Assembly (NCBI GenBank): GCA_016292705.1
Contig: JAEDHZ010000106.1
Coordinates: forward strand, 1 to 5,946
Source of the DNA: Clostridiaceae bacterium
GTDB taxonomy: Bacteria > Bacillota > Clostridia > Oscillospirales > Acutalibacteraceae
Direction of reading: 5' to 3'
DNA: 5,946 bases
The translations under genes and the position numbers were made by a program. The notes beneath the pieces were generated by a model. It was not told the DNA's origin, did no database searches, and worked only from the letters and a program-made list of their open reading frames with translations. This document shows, piece by piece, positions 1-5,699 of the stretch; within the stretch, counting starts at the first letter, position 1; each line of letters begins with the position of its first letter.

Positions 1-1070
1 CAAAGATCAACTCTTTCGCTGAAGCACTCCTCAATCTTCTCCAGCTCAAGCTTTGATCCGAGGTCGCTTTTGTTGAGGACGGCAATAGCTCTTTTTTCCC
101 TGCAAAGGGAAATGATTTCCTCATCTTCAGCGGTGAACGGCCTTGAAAGGTCAAAGACAGCAAAAACAAGACCTGCTCTTTCAAGATGTGTCCGTGCAAG
201 GTCAACGCCGATTTTTTCAACCTCATCTGCCGTGCTTCTGATTCCGGCCGTGTCTGCAAGGCGAAGCACCAAAGCGCCGAGATTGACGGTTTCCTCAACA
301 ACATCCCTTGTTGTTCCCTCAATATCGGTAACAATGGAGCGGTTGCGACCGGAAAGGAGGTTCATCAATGCGGATTTGCCGACATTCGGCTTTCCGACAA
401 TTGCGGTTTCAACGCCCCTTGTGATTGCCGCTCCTGCATCGAATTTTGAAAGCAGGGAATCAAGACCTTTTTCAACGGCCGAAAGAGTTTCAAGAAGCTC
501 GGTGTTTTCAAGCTCCGGAATTTCATCGTCAGGATAATCCACCCATGCGGCAAGCTGAGCGGAAGCGGAAACAAGCCGTCCGCAAAGTTCGCTGATTTTT
601 TTGCTCAATGCGCCCTCAAGCGTATTGAGCGAGGCTTTCACGCCCTGCTCGTTGTGAGCATTGATGATCCCCATTACGGCTTCCGCTTCGGTGAGGTCGA
701 GCTTTCCGTTCAAAAAAGCCCGTTTGGTGAACTCACCGGCTCCGGCAGGTCTTGCGCCGGCGGCAAAAAGGGCACGAAGAACACGCTTCAGAACAAAAAG
801 ACCGCCGTGGCAGGATAATTCAACAACATTTTCCCCGGTATAGCTTTTCGGCGCTCTGAAAACGAGTGCAACGCATTCGTCAAGCTTTTCTCCGTCGGCA
901 ACTGCATAGCCGTGTGCTGCACGGTAACCTTTGAGGGAGGGCAGACGACTTTTTCCTGTCGGTTCAAAAACACGGTCTGCAATCGCTATTGCGTCTTCGC
1001 CGGAGATACGGATAATGCCGACAGAGCCGGTGTTCTGTGGCGTTGCAATGGCGGCAATGGTATCATTCAA
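1..1070 (-). CDS. mnmE: tRNA uridine-5-carboxymethylaminomethyl(34) synthesis GTPase MnmE (5' part; runs off the left edge)
   Basis: With MnmG, MnmE modifies the wobble uridine (U34) of certain tRNAs in the cytoplasm, using GTP and a folate-derived one-carbon unit. I translated the minus strand codon by codon: 356 intact residues lie in the window, about 100 short of the usual length near 455. The N-terminal folate-binding domain begins MNDTIAAIATPQ and contains GIIRISG and SCHGG. The G domain follows: G1 GKPNVGKS (226-233), G2 GTTRD (252-256), G3 DTAGIR (273-278), G4 NKSD (333-336). The C-terminal Cys motif lies beyond the edge. The start is TTG at 1070-1068: an in-frame TGA lies three codons upstream (1079-1077), an SD (GAGAGGGTGA) sits 6 bases before it, and the protein aligns from there. 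The nearby ATG at 1066-1064 is out of frame. The gene is divergent from the GNAT gene and has its own promoter. Identity is essentially certain. Confidence 0.97.
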   Translation of the reverse strand, partial: MNDTIAAIATPQNTGSVGIIRISGEDAIAIADRVFEPTGKSRLPSLKGYRAAHGYAVADGEKLDECVALVFRAPKSYTGENVVELSCHGGLFVLKRVLRALFAAGARPAGAGEFTKRAFLNGKLDLTEAEAVMGIINAHNEQGVKASLNTLEGALSKKISELCGRLVSASAQLAAWVDYPDDEIPELENTELLETLSAVEKGLDSLLSKFDAGAAITRGVETAIVGKPNVGKSALMNLLSGRNRSIVTDIEGTTRDVVEETVNLGALVLRLADTAGIRSTADEVEKIGVDLARTHLERAGLVFAVFDLSRPFTAEDEEIISLCREKRAIAVLNKSDLGSKLELEKIEECFSERVDL

Positions 1071-1076
1071 AAGCAG

Positions 1077-1086
1077 TCACCCTCTC
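1077..1086 (-). promoter_or_regulatory. Ribosome binding site that fixes the TTG start of mnmE
   Basis: The minus strand reads GAGAGGGTGA, then six bases (CTGCTT), then TTG. The TGA inside this SD is the in-frame stop for mnmE, so translation cannot begin further upstream. TTG is the only usual initiation codon before the conserved NDTI segment. Confidence 0.8.
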
Positions 1087-1131
1087 ATAAAGAGCTTTTT
1101 ATGTGCACACAAAAGCACACACTTATATTTT

Positions 1132-1160
1132 ATTATACCCCTTATGGCAGGATTTTGCAA
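1132..1160 (-). promoter_or_regulatory. Sigma-A type promoter of mnmE
   Basis: On the minus strand, -35 TTGCAA (1160-1155), a 17-base spacer and -10 TATAAT (1137-1132). Transcription should start near 1125, giving a leader of about 55 bases. That leader carries a GTGTGC direct repeat separated by TTTT (about 1104-1120) of unknown meaning. Between this promoter and the divergent one (1161-1213) I see only AT-rich sequence and a weak 4-bp hairpin, and no gene. Confidence 0.8.
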
Positions 1161-1213
1161 GGGTTACGATTTTTCGGCTGTTTGCCGGATATTTCGCAAC
1201 TTCATAATATTTG

Positions 1214-1242
1214 TTGACTTGTCAGACCTGCAATGTTATAAT
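1214..1242 (+). promoter_or_regulatory. Sigma-A type promoter of the GNAT gene
   Basis: -35 TTGACT (1214-1219), a 17-base spacer and -10 TATAAT (1237-1242), close to the full consensus. The predicted start near 1249 leaves a leader of about 24 bases, which shows that the gene begins at 1273. The longer in-frame reading that extends upstream into mnmE is therefore not used. Confidence 0.88.
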
Positions 1243-1272
1243 CGGAAAGAATTACTACCCGAGGAGGCAGCT

Positions 1273-1722
1273 ATGGAAGAATACATAATCCGTGAAACAG
1301 AAGATTTCTTATCTCTCTCCACTCTTTTTCATGAAAGCGGAATGGGTGTGTCTATTGAAGAAAGAATGCCTGAAAGAGTAATCAGAATGTGGCGAATGGA
1401 TGACCCGGAAACCGGTGCTCTGATGGCTGCATCAACACTGGAGGTCCGTGACGGAGTGTACACATTGGGTGACATTGCCGTTCGTGGTGACCTGCATTGC
1501 AAGGGCTACGGAAAAATAATGCAGGGCGTTGTTTTTGCGGAAGCAAAAAAACGAGGCATAAAGGAGTTATGGGCTTGCGCAAAAGAACCGGCTTACTATA
1601 TCCACAGCGGCTGGAAAAGAATGGTTTGGGATGAATCTCCGAAAATTGCCGTGTATTGCGCTTCCTGCGGAAAACGGGGCACCTCTTGCCATCCTGAAAT
1701 CATGAAATATTCTTTGGAATAA
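1273..1722 (+). CDS. GNAT family N-acetyltransferase with a cysteine-rich C-terminal tail
   Basis: A 149-aa protein expected to transfer an acetyl group from acetyl-CoA to an amine; the substrate cannot be told. The ATG at 1273 follows an SD AGGAGG (1262-1267) by five bases and a strong promoter. The acetyl-CoA-binding core (motif A) is residues 62-92: a strand TLGDIAVRGDL, then HCKGYGK, where the usual Arg/Gln-x-x-Gly-x-Gly/Ala appears as His75-Cys-Lys-Gly78-Tyr-Gly80, then the helix IMQGVVFAEAKKRG. A later segment, EPAYYIHSGW (105-114), matches the GNAT motif B position. The tail (128-144) holds Cys129-x2-Cys132-x6-Cys139-His-Pro-Glu-Ile-Met, which may bind a metal. I recall similar Cys tails in small clostridial and archaeal GNATs but cannot confirm this here. 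The stop is four bases from that of the convergent DUF3795 gene. Family is confident, function open. Confidence 0.9.
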   Translation: MEEYIIRETEDFLSLSTLFHESGMGVSIEERMPERVIRMWRMDDPETGALMAASTLEVRDGVYTLGDIAVRGDLHCKGYGKIMQGVVFAEAKKRGIKELWACAKEPAYYIHSGWKRMVWDESPKIAVYCASCGKRGTSCHPEIMKYSLE

Positions 1723-1726
1723 CCTT

Positions 1727-2059
1727 TTATCCTTTCAGATTTTCAAGTGCTTCGGGAGCGTTTTCTGTAATTGTTTTAAGTGTTGCGCACTCTGCCATTT
1801 CAGAGCAGTCGCCACAGGTTTCCACACCGCTTTTCAATGCGCAGCGGCGAATCGCACAGATGCTTTCGCAGAAAACGGTTTTAACACCGTCAACACGGCA
1901 ACCCCGGCAATTGATATGTTCGGGCAAAATCGGCGCATTGTTCAGCTCTGACCAAAGCTTTGCGGTTTTTTCGCGTAATGCCTGATCGTTGTTCTTTGTT
2001 GCGATATATGCGTCGCATTTTTCGCAATCCAGTCCGCAGTATGCAATCATTTTTTTCAT
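1727..2059 (-). CDS. DUF3795 family cysteine-rich protein of unknown function
   Basis: A 110-aa cytoplasmic protein with 11 cysteines: C8, C12, C15, C51, C54, C64, C68, C73, C82, C85, C91. The N-terminal CGLDCEKCDAYIATKNND, the central NCRGC and the later CAIRRCALKSGVETCGDCSEMAEC are the hallmarks of DUF3795 (PF12675). No reaction is known for the family; the paired cysteines suggest zinc or iron-sulfur binding (inference). I chose the ATG at 2059 because GAGGT lies 8 bases upstream; the in-frame ATG at 2074 has no SD. No convincing promoter is visible: a -10-like TAAAAT (2089-2084) has a TTGAAT only 14 bases upstream. Expression may depend partly on read-through past the terminator at 2117-2147. 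It runs tail-to-tail with the GNAT gene, leaving no room for a terminator between them. Confidence 0.93.
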   Translation of the reverse strand: MKKMIAYCGLDCEKCDAYIATKNNDQALREKTAKLWSELNNAPILPEHINCRGCRVDGVKTVFCESICAIRRCALKSGVETCGDCSEMAECATLKTITENAPEALENLKG

Positions 2060-2116
2060 TGATATGTACCTCATGAATATTGGATTTTAACCTTTTTTGT
2101 ATAATTCAATAAATTG

Positions 2117-2147
2117 ACAGCCTGCTTTGAACAACGAAGCAGGCTGT
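2117..2147 (-). terminator. Stem-loop terminator after the lipoprotein gene
   Basis: A perfect 11-bp inverted repeat (ACAGCCTGCTT at 2117-2127 and AAGCAGGCTGT at 2137-2147) with a 9-base loop. It begins only five bases past the stop of the leucine-rich lipoprotein gene. On the minus strand it is followed by CAATTTATTG, a weak U-tract, so termination may be incomplete and allow some read-through into the DUF3795 gene. Confidence 0.75.
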
Positions 2148-2152
2148 TGTTA

Positions 2153-2953
2153 TCATTTGAACACGACCTTCAGTTCGGAGATTGAAAGCCCGTTGTTTGT
2201 CGGCTGCCATTCTTTTCCAAGTTCAACATCGGCTTTTTTTGCCTCAACCGTAACATCAAGCAAAGCCGTGCAGTTATAGAAAGCATATTCACCGATTGAC
2301 TTTATGCTTGACGGAATGACAATTTTTGAAAGCTTTGAGCAATAGCCGAAAGCGTCCTTTTCAATGCTTTCAATGCCTTGCGGAAGAACAATGTCGTTAA
2401 GGTTTGAGCAACGGAAGAAAGCCTTTTCCTCAATCTTCTTCAAACACTTTGGCAAAACGAGCTTTTCAAGCTTCTGGCACTTGAAAAACGACTTTGAACG
2501 GATTGTTTCAACCGTGTCGGGAATGGAAAACTCGGTCTTTCCCGCCGGTGGACAGAAAACAACAGTTTTCATGTCCTTTGAAAACAGAACACCGTCAACG
2601 GCGCAAAAATGCCCGTTATCTTCTGAAACTTCAAAGGCTTCTAACTTCTGATTGTTCGTGAACGCCCAGACGCCTATGCTTTCAACATTCTTGCCGACGG
2701 TGATTTTTTTGACACCCTCAAGATTGCATCCTGCAAAGTCTGCAATCTCGGTTACGGGAACTCCCTCATACTCGTCGGGAATGACAACTTCAGTGACGCC
2801 CGTTGCGTTCGGAAGCTCCGAAACAACTGCGTGGTCTTCATAAATTTTGTACCTGATTTCAGTGTTCGTGTTGAAAATATCAGGGGCAGAGCAGGCGCAA
2901 AAGGCTGCAAGGATAAGGACAAGCGAAAGAACGGTTACAACAAACTTTTTCAT
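2153..2953 (-). CDS. BspA-type leucine-rich repeat (LRR_5) lipoprotein
   Basis: A 266-aa exported protein, probably anchored to the outer face of the cytoplasmic membrane. The N-terminus is a lipoprotein signal peptide: MKK, a hydrophobic stretch (4-18), then FCAC, with Cys21 the likely lipidated residue (Cys19 is a less likely alternative; the lipobox is imperfect). From about residue 55 come BspA/TpLRR-type repeats with a period near 23 residues, the clearest being SFFKCQKL (155-162), AFFRCSNL (178-185), AFGYCSKL (201-208) and AFYNCTAL (224-231), each followed by a strand such as IVIPSSIKSIGE. Such repeats usually bind proteins or surfaces; the ligand is unknown. Its ATG overlaps the stop of the transporter gene (ATGA), and its SD AAGGAG (2966-2961) lies inside that gene, so the two are translationally coupled. 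A terminator hairpin follows. Confidence 0.92.
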   Translation of the reverse strand: MKKFVVTVLSLVLILAAFCACSAPDIFNTNTEIRYKIYEDHAVVSELPNATGVTEVVIPDEYEGVPVTEIADFAGCNLEGVKKITVGKNVESIGVWAFTNNQKLEAFEVSEDNGHFCAVDGVLFSKDMKTVVFCPPAGKTEFSIPDTVETIRSKSFFKCQKLEKLVLPKCLKKIEEKAFFRCSNLNDIVLPQGIESIEKDAFGYCSKLSKIVIPSSIKSIGEYAFYNCTALLDVTVEAKKADVELGKEWQPTNNGLSISELKVVFK

Positions 2954-4695
2954 GCTTTTGCTCCTTCCTCAACAGAAGCCTCAACGCTTCCGTCTGCCGT
3001 TGTTTCTTCAGCTTCCTCAACGGGTTCATCTGTTTCTTCCTGTTCGTTTTCCTCCTGAACTCCCGCCCTTTCCTTGAGCTCTCGAATACATATATCGTAT
3101 TTTTCCTTTGAAAGGTCATAGAAGAAATACGGAATCGTGAGCAGGAAGACCGACACAACCGTTCCCCATGTATATACGGTGAACACACGGTTGAGGATTA
3201 CAGAATCATAAAGGACATCCCAGTCCGAGGTGAAGCCGATAAGCTTCAGAATGTAGGGCATAATGTATCCTATCAATGCGATAACCGGATTCAGAAACCA
3301 TGAAAAAATTCCGCTGATTGCGTCCGCTCTCTCGCCGTATTTCCACTGATGATAGTGTTGAACATCTGCATTGATTCCCTGACCGACGCCGTCAACAACG
3401 GGCTGAATGGTGTTCTTCAAAATCATTGCAATAATAAAGATGACAATGTTCTCCATCCTGATTGCCAGAATCATGCTCATGACAAGGAGCATTGTTGAGA
3501 ATCTTGAAACAATAAGTATTGTCCTTTTTTCAAACTTTTTGGTGAGAATCGGGCAAAGAATGTTGCCGACCGTCATGCCGATAACAACTATGTTCGCCGC
3601 AACACCGGAGAACCATTCCATTCTCAGCGAATAGATGAACCACCAGGAAAGAACGCTGCCGATGAGCCATTGCCATTGACCGAGAACGGTTGAAATGTTA
3701 ATAATCCAGAAATACTTGTTCTGCAAAACCTGCTTTGCACCCTTGAAAAAGGTTACTTCTTTGCGCTTTTCGCCGGTCTGCTCAATAACTCTTTCCTTGC
3801 ATTTTATAACCGCAAGAGACATGAACGCACCGGCAAAGCTGAAAATCGGAACAAAAACCTTGTAGGTCTTGAGGTTGAGATAGCCGCCGGTTGTTGCAAT
3901 AAGCATCGGCAGAAAAAGAGAGATCATTGAGGAAAAGAAGCCGGAAACAATCGGAACAATTGAAAAAAGCTTTTGCCTTTCCTGTGAGTTCGGGGTAAGA
4001 AATGTGACAATTCCGTTGACATTGACATAGCTTTGGTAAAAATAATTCATCAGGGAAAAAGCGAAGTTCAAAACAATCAGCTTGTTTGTGTAGCTGAGGT
4101 TCTGGACGGGGAGGAACGGAATGACAGAGATGATGATTGCTGCCGGAATGCCTGTGGCAATGATGAACGGCTTCATTCTTCCGTGCTTTTCGGAAAACAG
4201 TCGTCTTACTCCCCAATTGTAAAAGTTTGAAATACCGCCCACAAGGAGGGTGTTGCCTATTATCTGCGGCATACCCTTTATGATGAATTCAAAGCTTGTT
4301 GCCGGAACAAAATAACAGGCAATTCCAAGAACAATCTGTCCCGAATATGACACGATTGCAAAAATTTTCATCTTTTTGTTGAGCTTTCCGTGGTTTTCAT
4401 AAATCAATGTTCCGATAGGATTCAGGAAAATGAGAGCAAACGAAACAATTGTTCCGATTATGGAAATCTTTGCAAAATCAATGTTTTCAATTTCCATGAT
4501 TGAGCCGGTAAAATATGTTGCGCTAAAGGTCATTATTCCGGCAAATGTTGCAAAAACATACGAGCCTGCCTGAGTGAACATATAGGCAAGCATTTCTGAA
4601 AGCGAAAGGTATTCTCCCTTTGCCGGGGTTTTCCAATGTGCTTTGACATAGGCGGGTGCGTCTTTTATGTAGCCGATAATTTGATCTTTTTTCAT
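2950..4695 (-). CDS. MFS transporter, GPH (glycoside-pentoside-hexuronide:cation symporter)/MelB-like, with an acidic C-terminal tail
   Basis: A 581-aa polytopic membrane protein, probably a cation-coupled symporter; GPH proteins usually import sugars or glycosides, but the substrate is not readable here. About twelve or more hydrophobic segments lie between residues 36 and 526. Two loops support the GPH assignment: TPNSQERQKLFSIVP (234-248) between the halves, and ADVQHYHQWKYGERADAISG (443-462), resembling the family's Asp-Tyr-x-x-Trp-Lys-x-Gly-x-Arg signature with His447 where Asp is typical. The last 37 residues or so (545-581) are a Glu-rich cytoplasmic tail, making the protein longer than the usual 450-500 aa. 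The ATG at 4695 has a GGGAG SD and a consensus promoter about 36 bases upstream. It is first in a two-gene operon with the leucine-rich lipoprotein. Superfamily is confident, subfamily likely. Confidence 0.9.
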   Translation of the reverse strand: MKKDQIIGYIKDAPAYVKAHWKTPAKGEYLSLSEMLAYMFTQAGSYVFATFAGIMTFSATYFTGSIMEIENIDFAKISIIGTIVSFALIFLNPIGTLIYENHGKLNKKMKIFAIVSYSGQIVLGIACYFVPATSFEFIIKGMPQIIGNTLLVGGISNFYNWGVRRLFSEKHGRMKPFIIATGIPAAIIISVIPFLPVQNLSYTNKLIVLNFAFSLMNYFYQSYVNVNGIVTFLTPNSQERQKLFSIVPIVSGFFSSMISLFLPMLIATTGGYLNLKTYKVFVPIFSFAGAFMSLAVIKCKERVIEQTGEKRKEVTFFKGAKQVLQNKYFWIINISTVLGQWQWLIGSVLSWWFIYSLRMEWFSGVAANIVVIGMTVGNILCPILTKKFEKRTILIVSRFSTMLLVMSMILAIRMENIVIFIIAMILKNTIQPVVDGVGQGINADVQHYHQWKYGERADAISGIFSWFLNPVIALIGYIMPYILKLIGFTSDWDVLYDSVILNRVFTVYTWGTVVSVFLLTIPYFFYDLSKEKYDICIRELKERAGVQEENEQEETDEPVEEAEETTADGSVEASVEEGAKA

Positions 4696-4730
4696 AACTC
4701 TCCCATTTCTATATGTATTTTAACTTAATT

Positions 4731-4759
4731 ATTATACAATAAAAATACGAATATATCAA
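4731..4759 (-). promoter_or_regulatory. Sigma-A type promoter of the transporter-lipoprotein operon
   Basis: On the minus strand, -35 TTGATA (4759-4754), a 17-base spacer and a perfect -10 TATAAT (4736-4731). The expected start near 4724 gives a leader of about 28 bases before the ATG at 4695. A run of seven T on the plus strand (4763-4769) puts an A-tract just upstream of the -35, where UP-like elements lie. Confidence 0.88.
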
Positions 4760-4818
4760 CAATTTTTTTGTGCAATATGTCAGAAAAATCTGAACCCCTG
4801 CGTAAAGTTCTCATGTTT

Positions 4819-4850
4819 CTTTCGGCTCATGCAAAAGCACAAGCCGAAAG
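4819..4850 (-). other. Hairpin just after the 56-aa gene (possible 3' end or stability element)
   Basis: A perfect 9-bp inverted repeat (CTTTCGGCT at 4819-4827, AGCCGAAAG at 4842-4850), with an inner TGC-AAAA-GCA helix (4830-4839) inside its loop. On the minus strand it starts eight bases after the stop of the 56-aa gene, the place for a terminator, but it is followed by AAACATG rather than a U-run. It may protect the 3' end or act as a weak or factor-dependent terminator. A smaller palindrome (TCAGA-AAAA-TCTGA, 4780-4793) lies between it and the transporter promoter. Confidence 0.5.
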
Positions 4851-4858
4851 GCGGTTCT

Positions 4859-5029
4859 TCAAAGGTCATCCGCATCCTGAATCGGTCTTTCATCGTCAAA
4901 TTCGCTTGTGCCCGTGTATGAGCCGAGGACATCCGTCTGGAGGCTGTCTGAACGGGGACGCCAGATTTTGACGATTTCGTCAACCTTTGAGGAAGAAAGG
5001 GAATGTTTTCTTTTTCTTTCGTTTTTCAT
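4859..5029 (-). CDS. Conserved small protein of 56 aa with a GSYTG...QDADDL tail, function unknown
   Basis: The protein has a very basic N-terminus (MKNERKRKH), a Ser-rich hinge, then KVDEIVKIWRPRSDS and an acidic end: DVLGSYTG (33-40) and RPIQDADDL (48-56). I recall the GSYTG...PxQDADDL ending from short uncharacterised proteins of clostridial gut bacteria; this rests on memory, and I know no function. The ATG at 5029 is chosen over the in-frame ATG at 5053 because AAAGGAGA (5045-5038) sits nine bases upstream of 5029, and the predicted transcription start (near 5057) would leave 5053 almost leaderless. It has no signal peptide or membrane segment. The opposite charges of its ends suggest a small binding protein (speculative). 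It is divergent from the ECF sigma gene and followed by a hairpin. Confidence 0.75.
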   Translation of the reverse strand: MKNERKRKHSLSSSKVDEIVKIWRPRSDSLQTDVLGSYTGTSEFDDERPIQDADDL

Positions 5030-5043
5030 TTTTCTTCTCTCCT

Positions 5044-5064
5044 TTGCCGGCATTTTTCCGGCAA
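5044..5064 (+). other. TTGCCGG/CCGGCAA hairpin next to a T-rich stretch (terminator-like on the plus strand)
   Basis: A 7-bp perfect inverted repeat (5044-5050 with 5058-5064) around CATTTTT, followed on the plus strand by TTTTATTTTTT (5065-5075). This has the form of an intrinsic terminator, yet no plus-strand gene ends here. The T-rich stretch is also the -10 and spacer of the opposite-strand promoter, and the left arm abuts the SD of the 56-aa gene, so the resemblance may be partly coincidental. It could stop antisense transcripts from running into the sigma promoter. Confidence 0.35.
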
Positions 5065-5092
5065 TTTTATTTTTTGCAGTTATTGGTGTCGA
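5064..5092 (-). promoter_or_regulatory. Promoter of the 56-aa small-protein gene
   Basis: On the minus strand, -35 TCGACA (5092-5087), a 17-base spacer and -10 TAAAAT (5069-5064), each hexamer one mismatch from consensus. The expected start near 5057 leaves a leader of about 28 bases to the ATG at 5029. It is back-to-back with the sigma-gene promoter. Confidence 0.7.
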
Positions 5093-5096
5093 TATG

Positions 5097-5125
5097 TTGA
5101 AATCTTTCGGGAATTTTTGTAAAAT
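5097..5125 (+). promoter_or_regulatory. Sigma-A type promoter of the ECF sigma gene
   Basis: -35 TTGAAA (5097-5102), a 17-base spacer and -10 TAAAAT (5120-5125). The predicted start near 5132 gives a leader of about 52 bases. The -35 is only four bases (5093-5096) from the -35 of the divergent small gene, so the two promoters compete for, or share, the same face of DNA. I found no convincing ECF-type autoregulatory promoter (AAC-type -35 with CGT-type -10). Confidence 0.75.
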
Positions 5126-5135
5126 TGTTGCAACA
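5126..5135. promoter_or_regulatory. TGTTGCAACA palindrome at the sigma-gene transcription start (candidate operator)
   Basis: A perfect 10-base palindrome lying directly after the -10 of the sigma promoter and covering the predicted start point, a typical place for a repressor to bind. No regulator can be named, and a 10-base palindrome can occur by chance. Confidence 0.3.
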
Positions 5136-5183
5136 GACGGCGCATATATTTCATCTTATTATGTGAACGGAGGGCGATGATTC

Positions 5184-5699
5184 ATGAGCTCAGACTTTAT
5201 CGAAAATCTTGTCGTTCAAGCCCAAAACGGAGATGCCGACGCTTTCGGCGAGCTTTATTCAATTTATGCAAAGGATATGTTCCGCTTTGCTCTTTATTAC
5301 ACCGGTTCGCATTTTCTTGCCGAAGATGCAGTGAGTGACGCTGCGCTTTTTGCGTTTGAAAAACTCGGACAGCTGAAAAAAACAACCTCTTTCAAGCCGT
5401 GGCTTTTCAAAATCCTTTTCAACTGTTGCAAAAAGCAGCAAAAGGAAAAAGCTCTTTCATTGAAAAAGGCGGAGCTTTCCTCGGCTCAGAACATTCCCGA
5501 AAGCGGCGGACAGCTTGAAACTGTTGCCGTTAAAACAGCCCTTGCCATGCTTGAAAAGGATGAAAGGGAAGTTGTTCTTCTATCCTTTTTTGGCGGCTAT
5601 TCAAGCGGAGAAATCGGAAAAATGCTTTCCATGACCGGAGGCTCGGTGCGTTCAAAAAAGAGCCGTGCCGTTGCAAAGCTGCGTGAAATGATGAGGTGA
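5184..5699 (+). CDS. ECF-type RNA polymerase sigma factor (sigma-70 family)
   Basis: A 171-aa cytoplasmic protein that should direct RNA polymerase to alternative promoters, typically in response to an envelope or other outside signal. Region 2 spans residues 9-78: DADAFGELYSIYAKDMFRFA, the AEDAVSDAALFAFEKL helix (46-61) and FKPWLFKILFN (70-80). A Lys-rich linker follows. Region 4 is residues 112-170, with a helix-turn-helix in YSSGEIGKMLSMTGGSVRSKKSRAVAKLRE. Length is normal for a minimal two-domain ECF. The ATG at 5184 follows GGAGGG (5169-5174) by nine bases; the earlier ATG at 5177 is out of frame and leads to a short nonsense peptide. It has its own promoter and is divergent from the 56-aa gene. 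The next gene in the same direction is a plausible anti-sigma factor. The stop overlaps an SD-like AGGTGAT (5694-5700). Confidence 0.95.
   Translation: MSSDFIENLVVQAQNGDADAFGELYSIYAKDMFRFALYYTGSHFLAEDAVSDAALFAFEKLGQLKKTTSFKPWLFKILFNCCKKQQKEKALSLKKAELSSAQNIPESGGQLETVAVKTALAMLEKDEREVVLLSFFGGYSSGEIGKMLSMTGGSVRSKKSRAVAKLREMMR

Noticed and set aside
70..537. 155-aa plus-strand open frame
   Set aside because: It lies antisense to the G domain of mnmE, whose GTPase motifs are all intact on the minus strand. It is low-complexity Ser/Arg-rich and has no SD.
931..1272. Upstream in-frame extension of the GNAT reading frame (114 extra residues)
   Set aside because: It overlaps mnmE and crosses the GNAT promoter. 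The SD, promoter and family length all support the ATG at 1273.
2831..3188. Plus- and minus-strand open frames around the transporter/lipoprotein junction
   Set aside because: They are shadows of the two real genes, with low-complexity Ser- or Lys/Arg-rich translations and no recognisable motif.
3782..4216. 144-aa minus-strand frame inside the transporter gene
   Set aside because: It is an alternative frame of a clearly coding membrane-protein gene. Its His/Cys-rich composition is typical of frame-shifted hydrophobic sequence.
4819..4850. Canonical intrinsic terminator of the 56-aa gene
   Set aside because: The stem is good, but no U-run follows on the minus strand, so I list it only as a hairpin.
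4768..4983. 67-aa frames on both strands over the small-protein region
   Set aside because: They lack an SD and family-like composition. The 56-aa minus-strand frame has the promoter, SD and motif-bearing tail.
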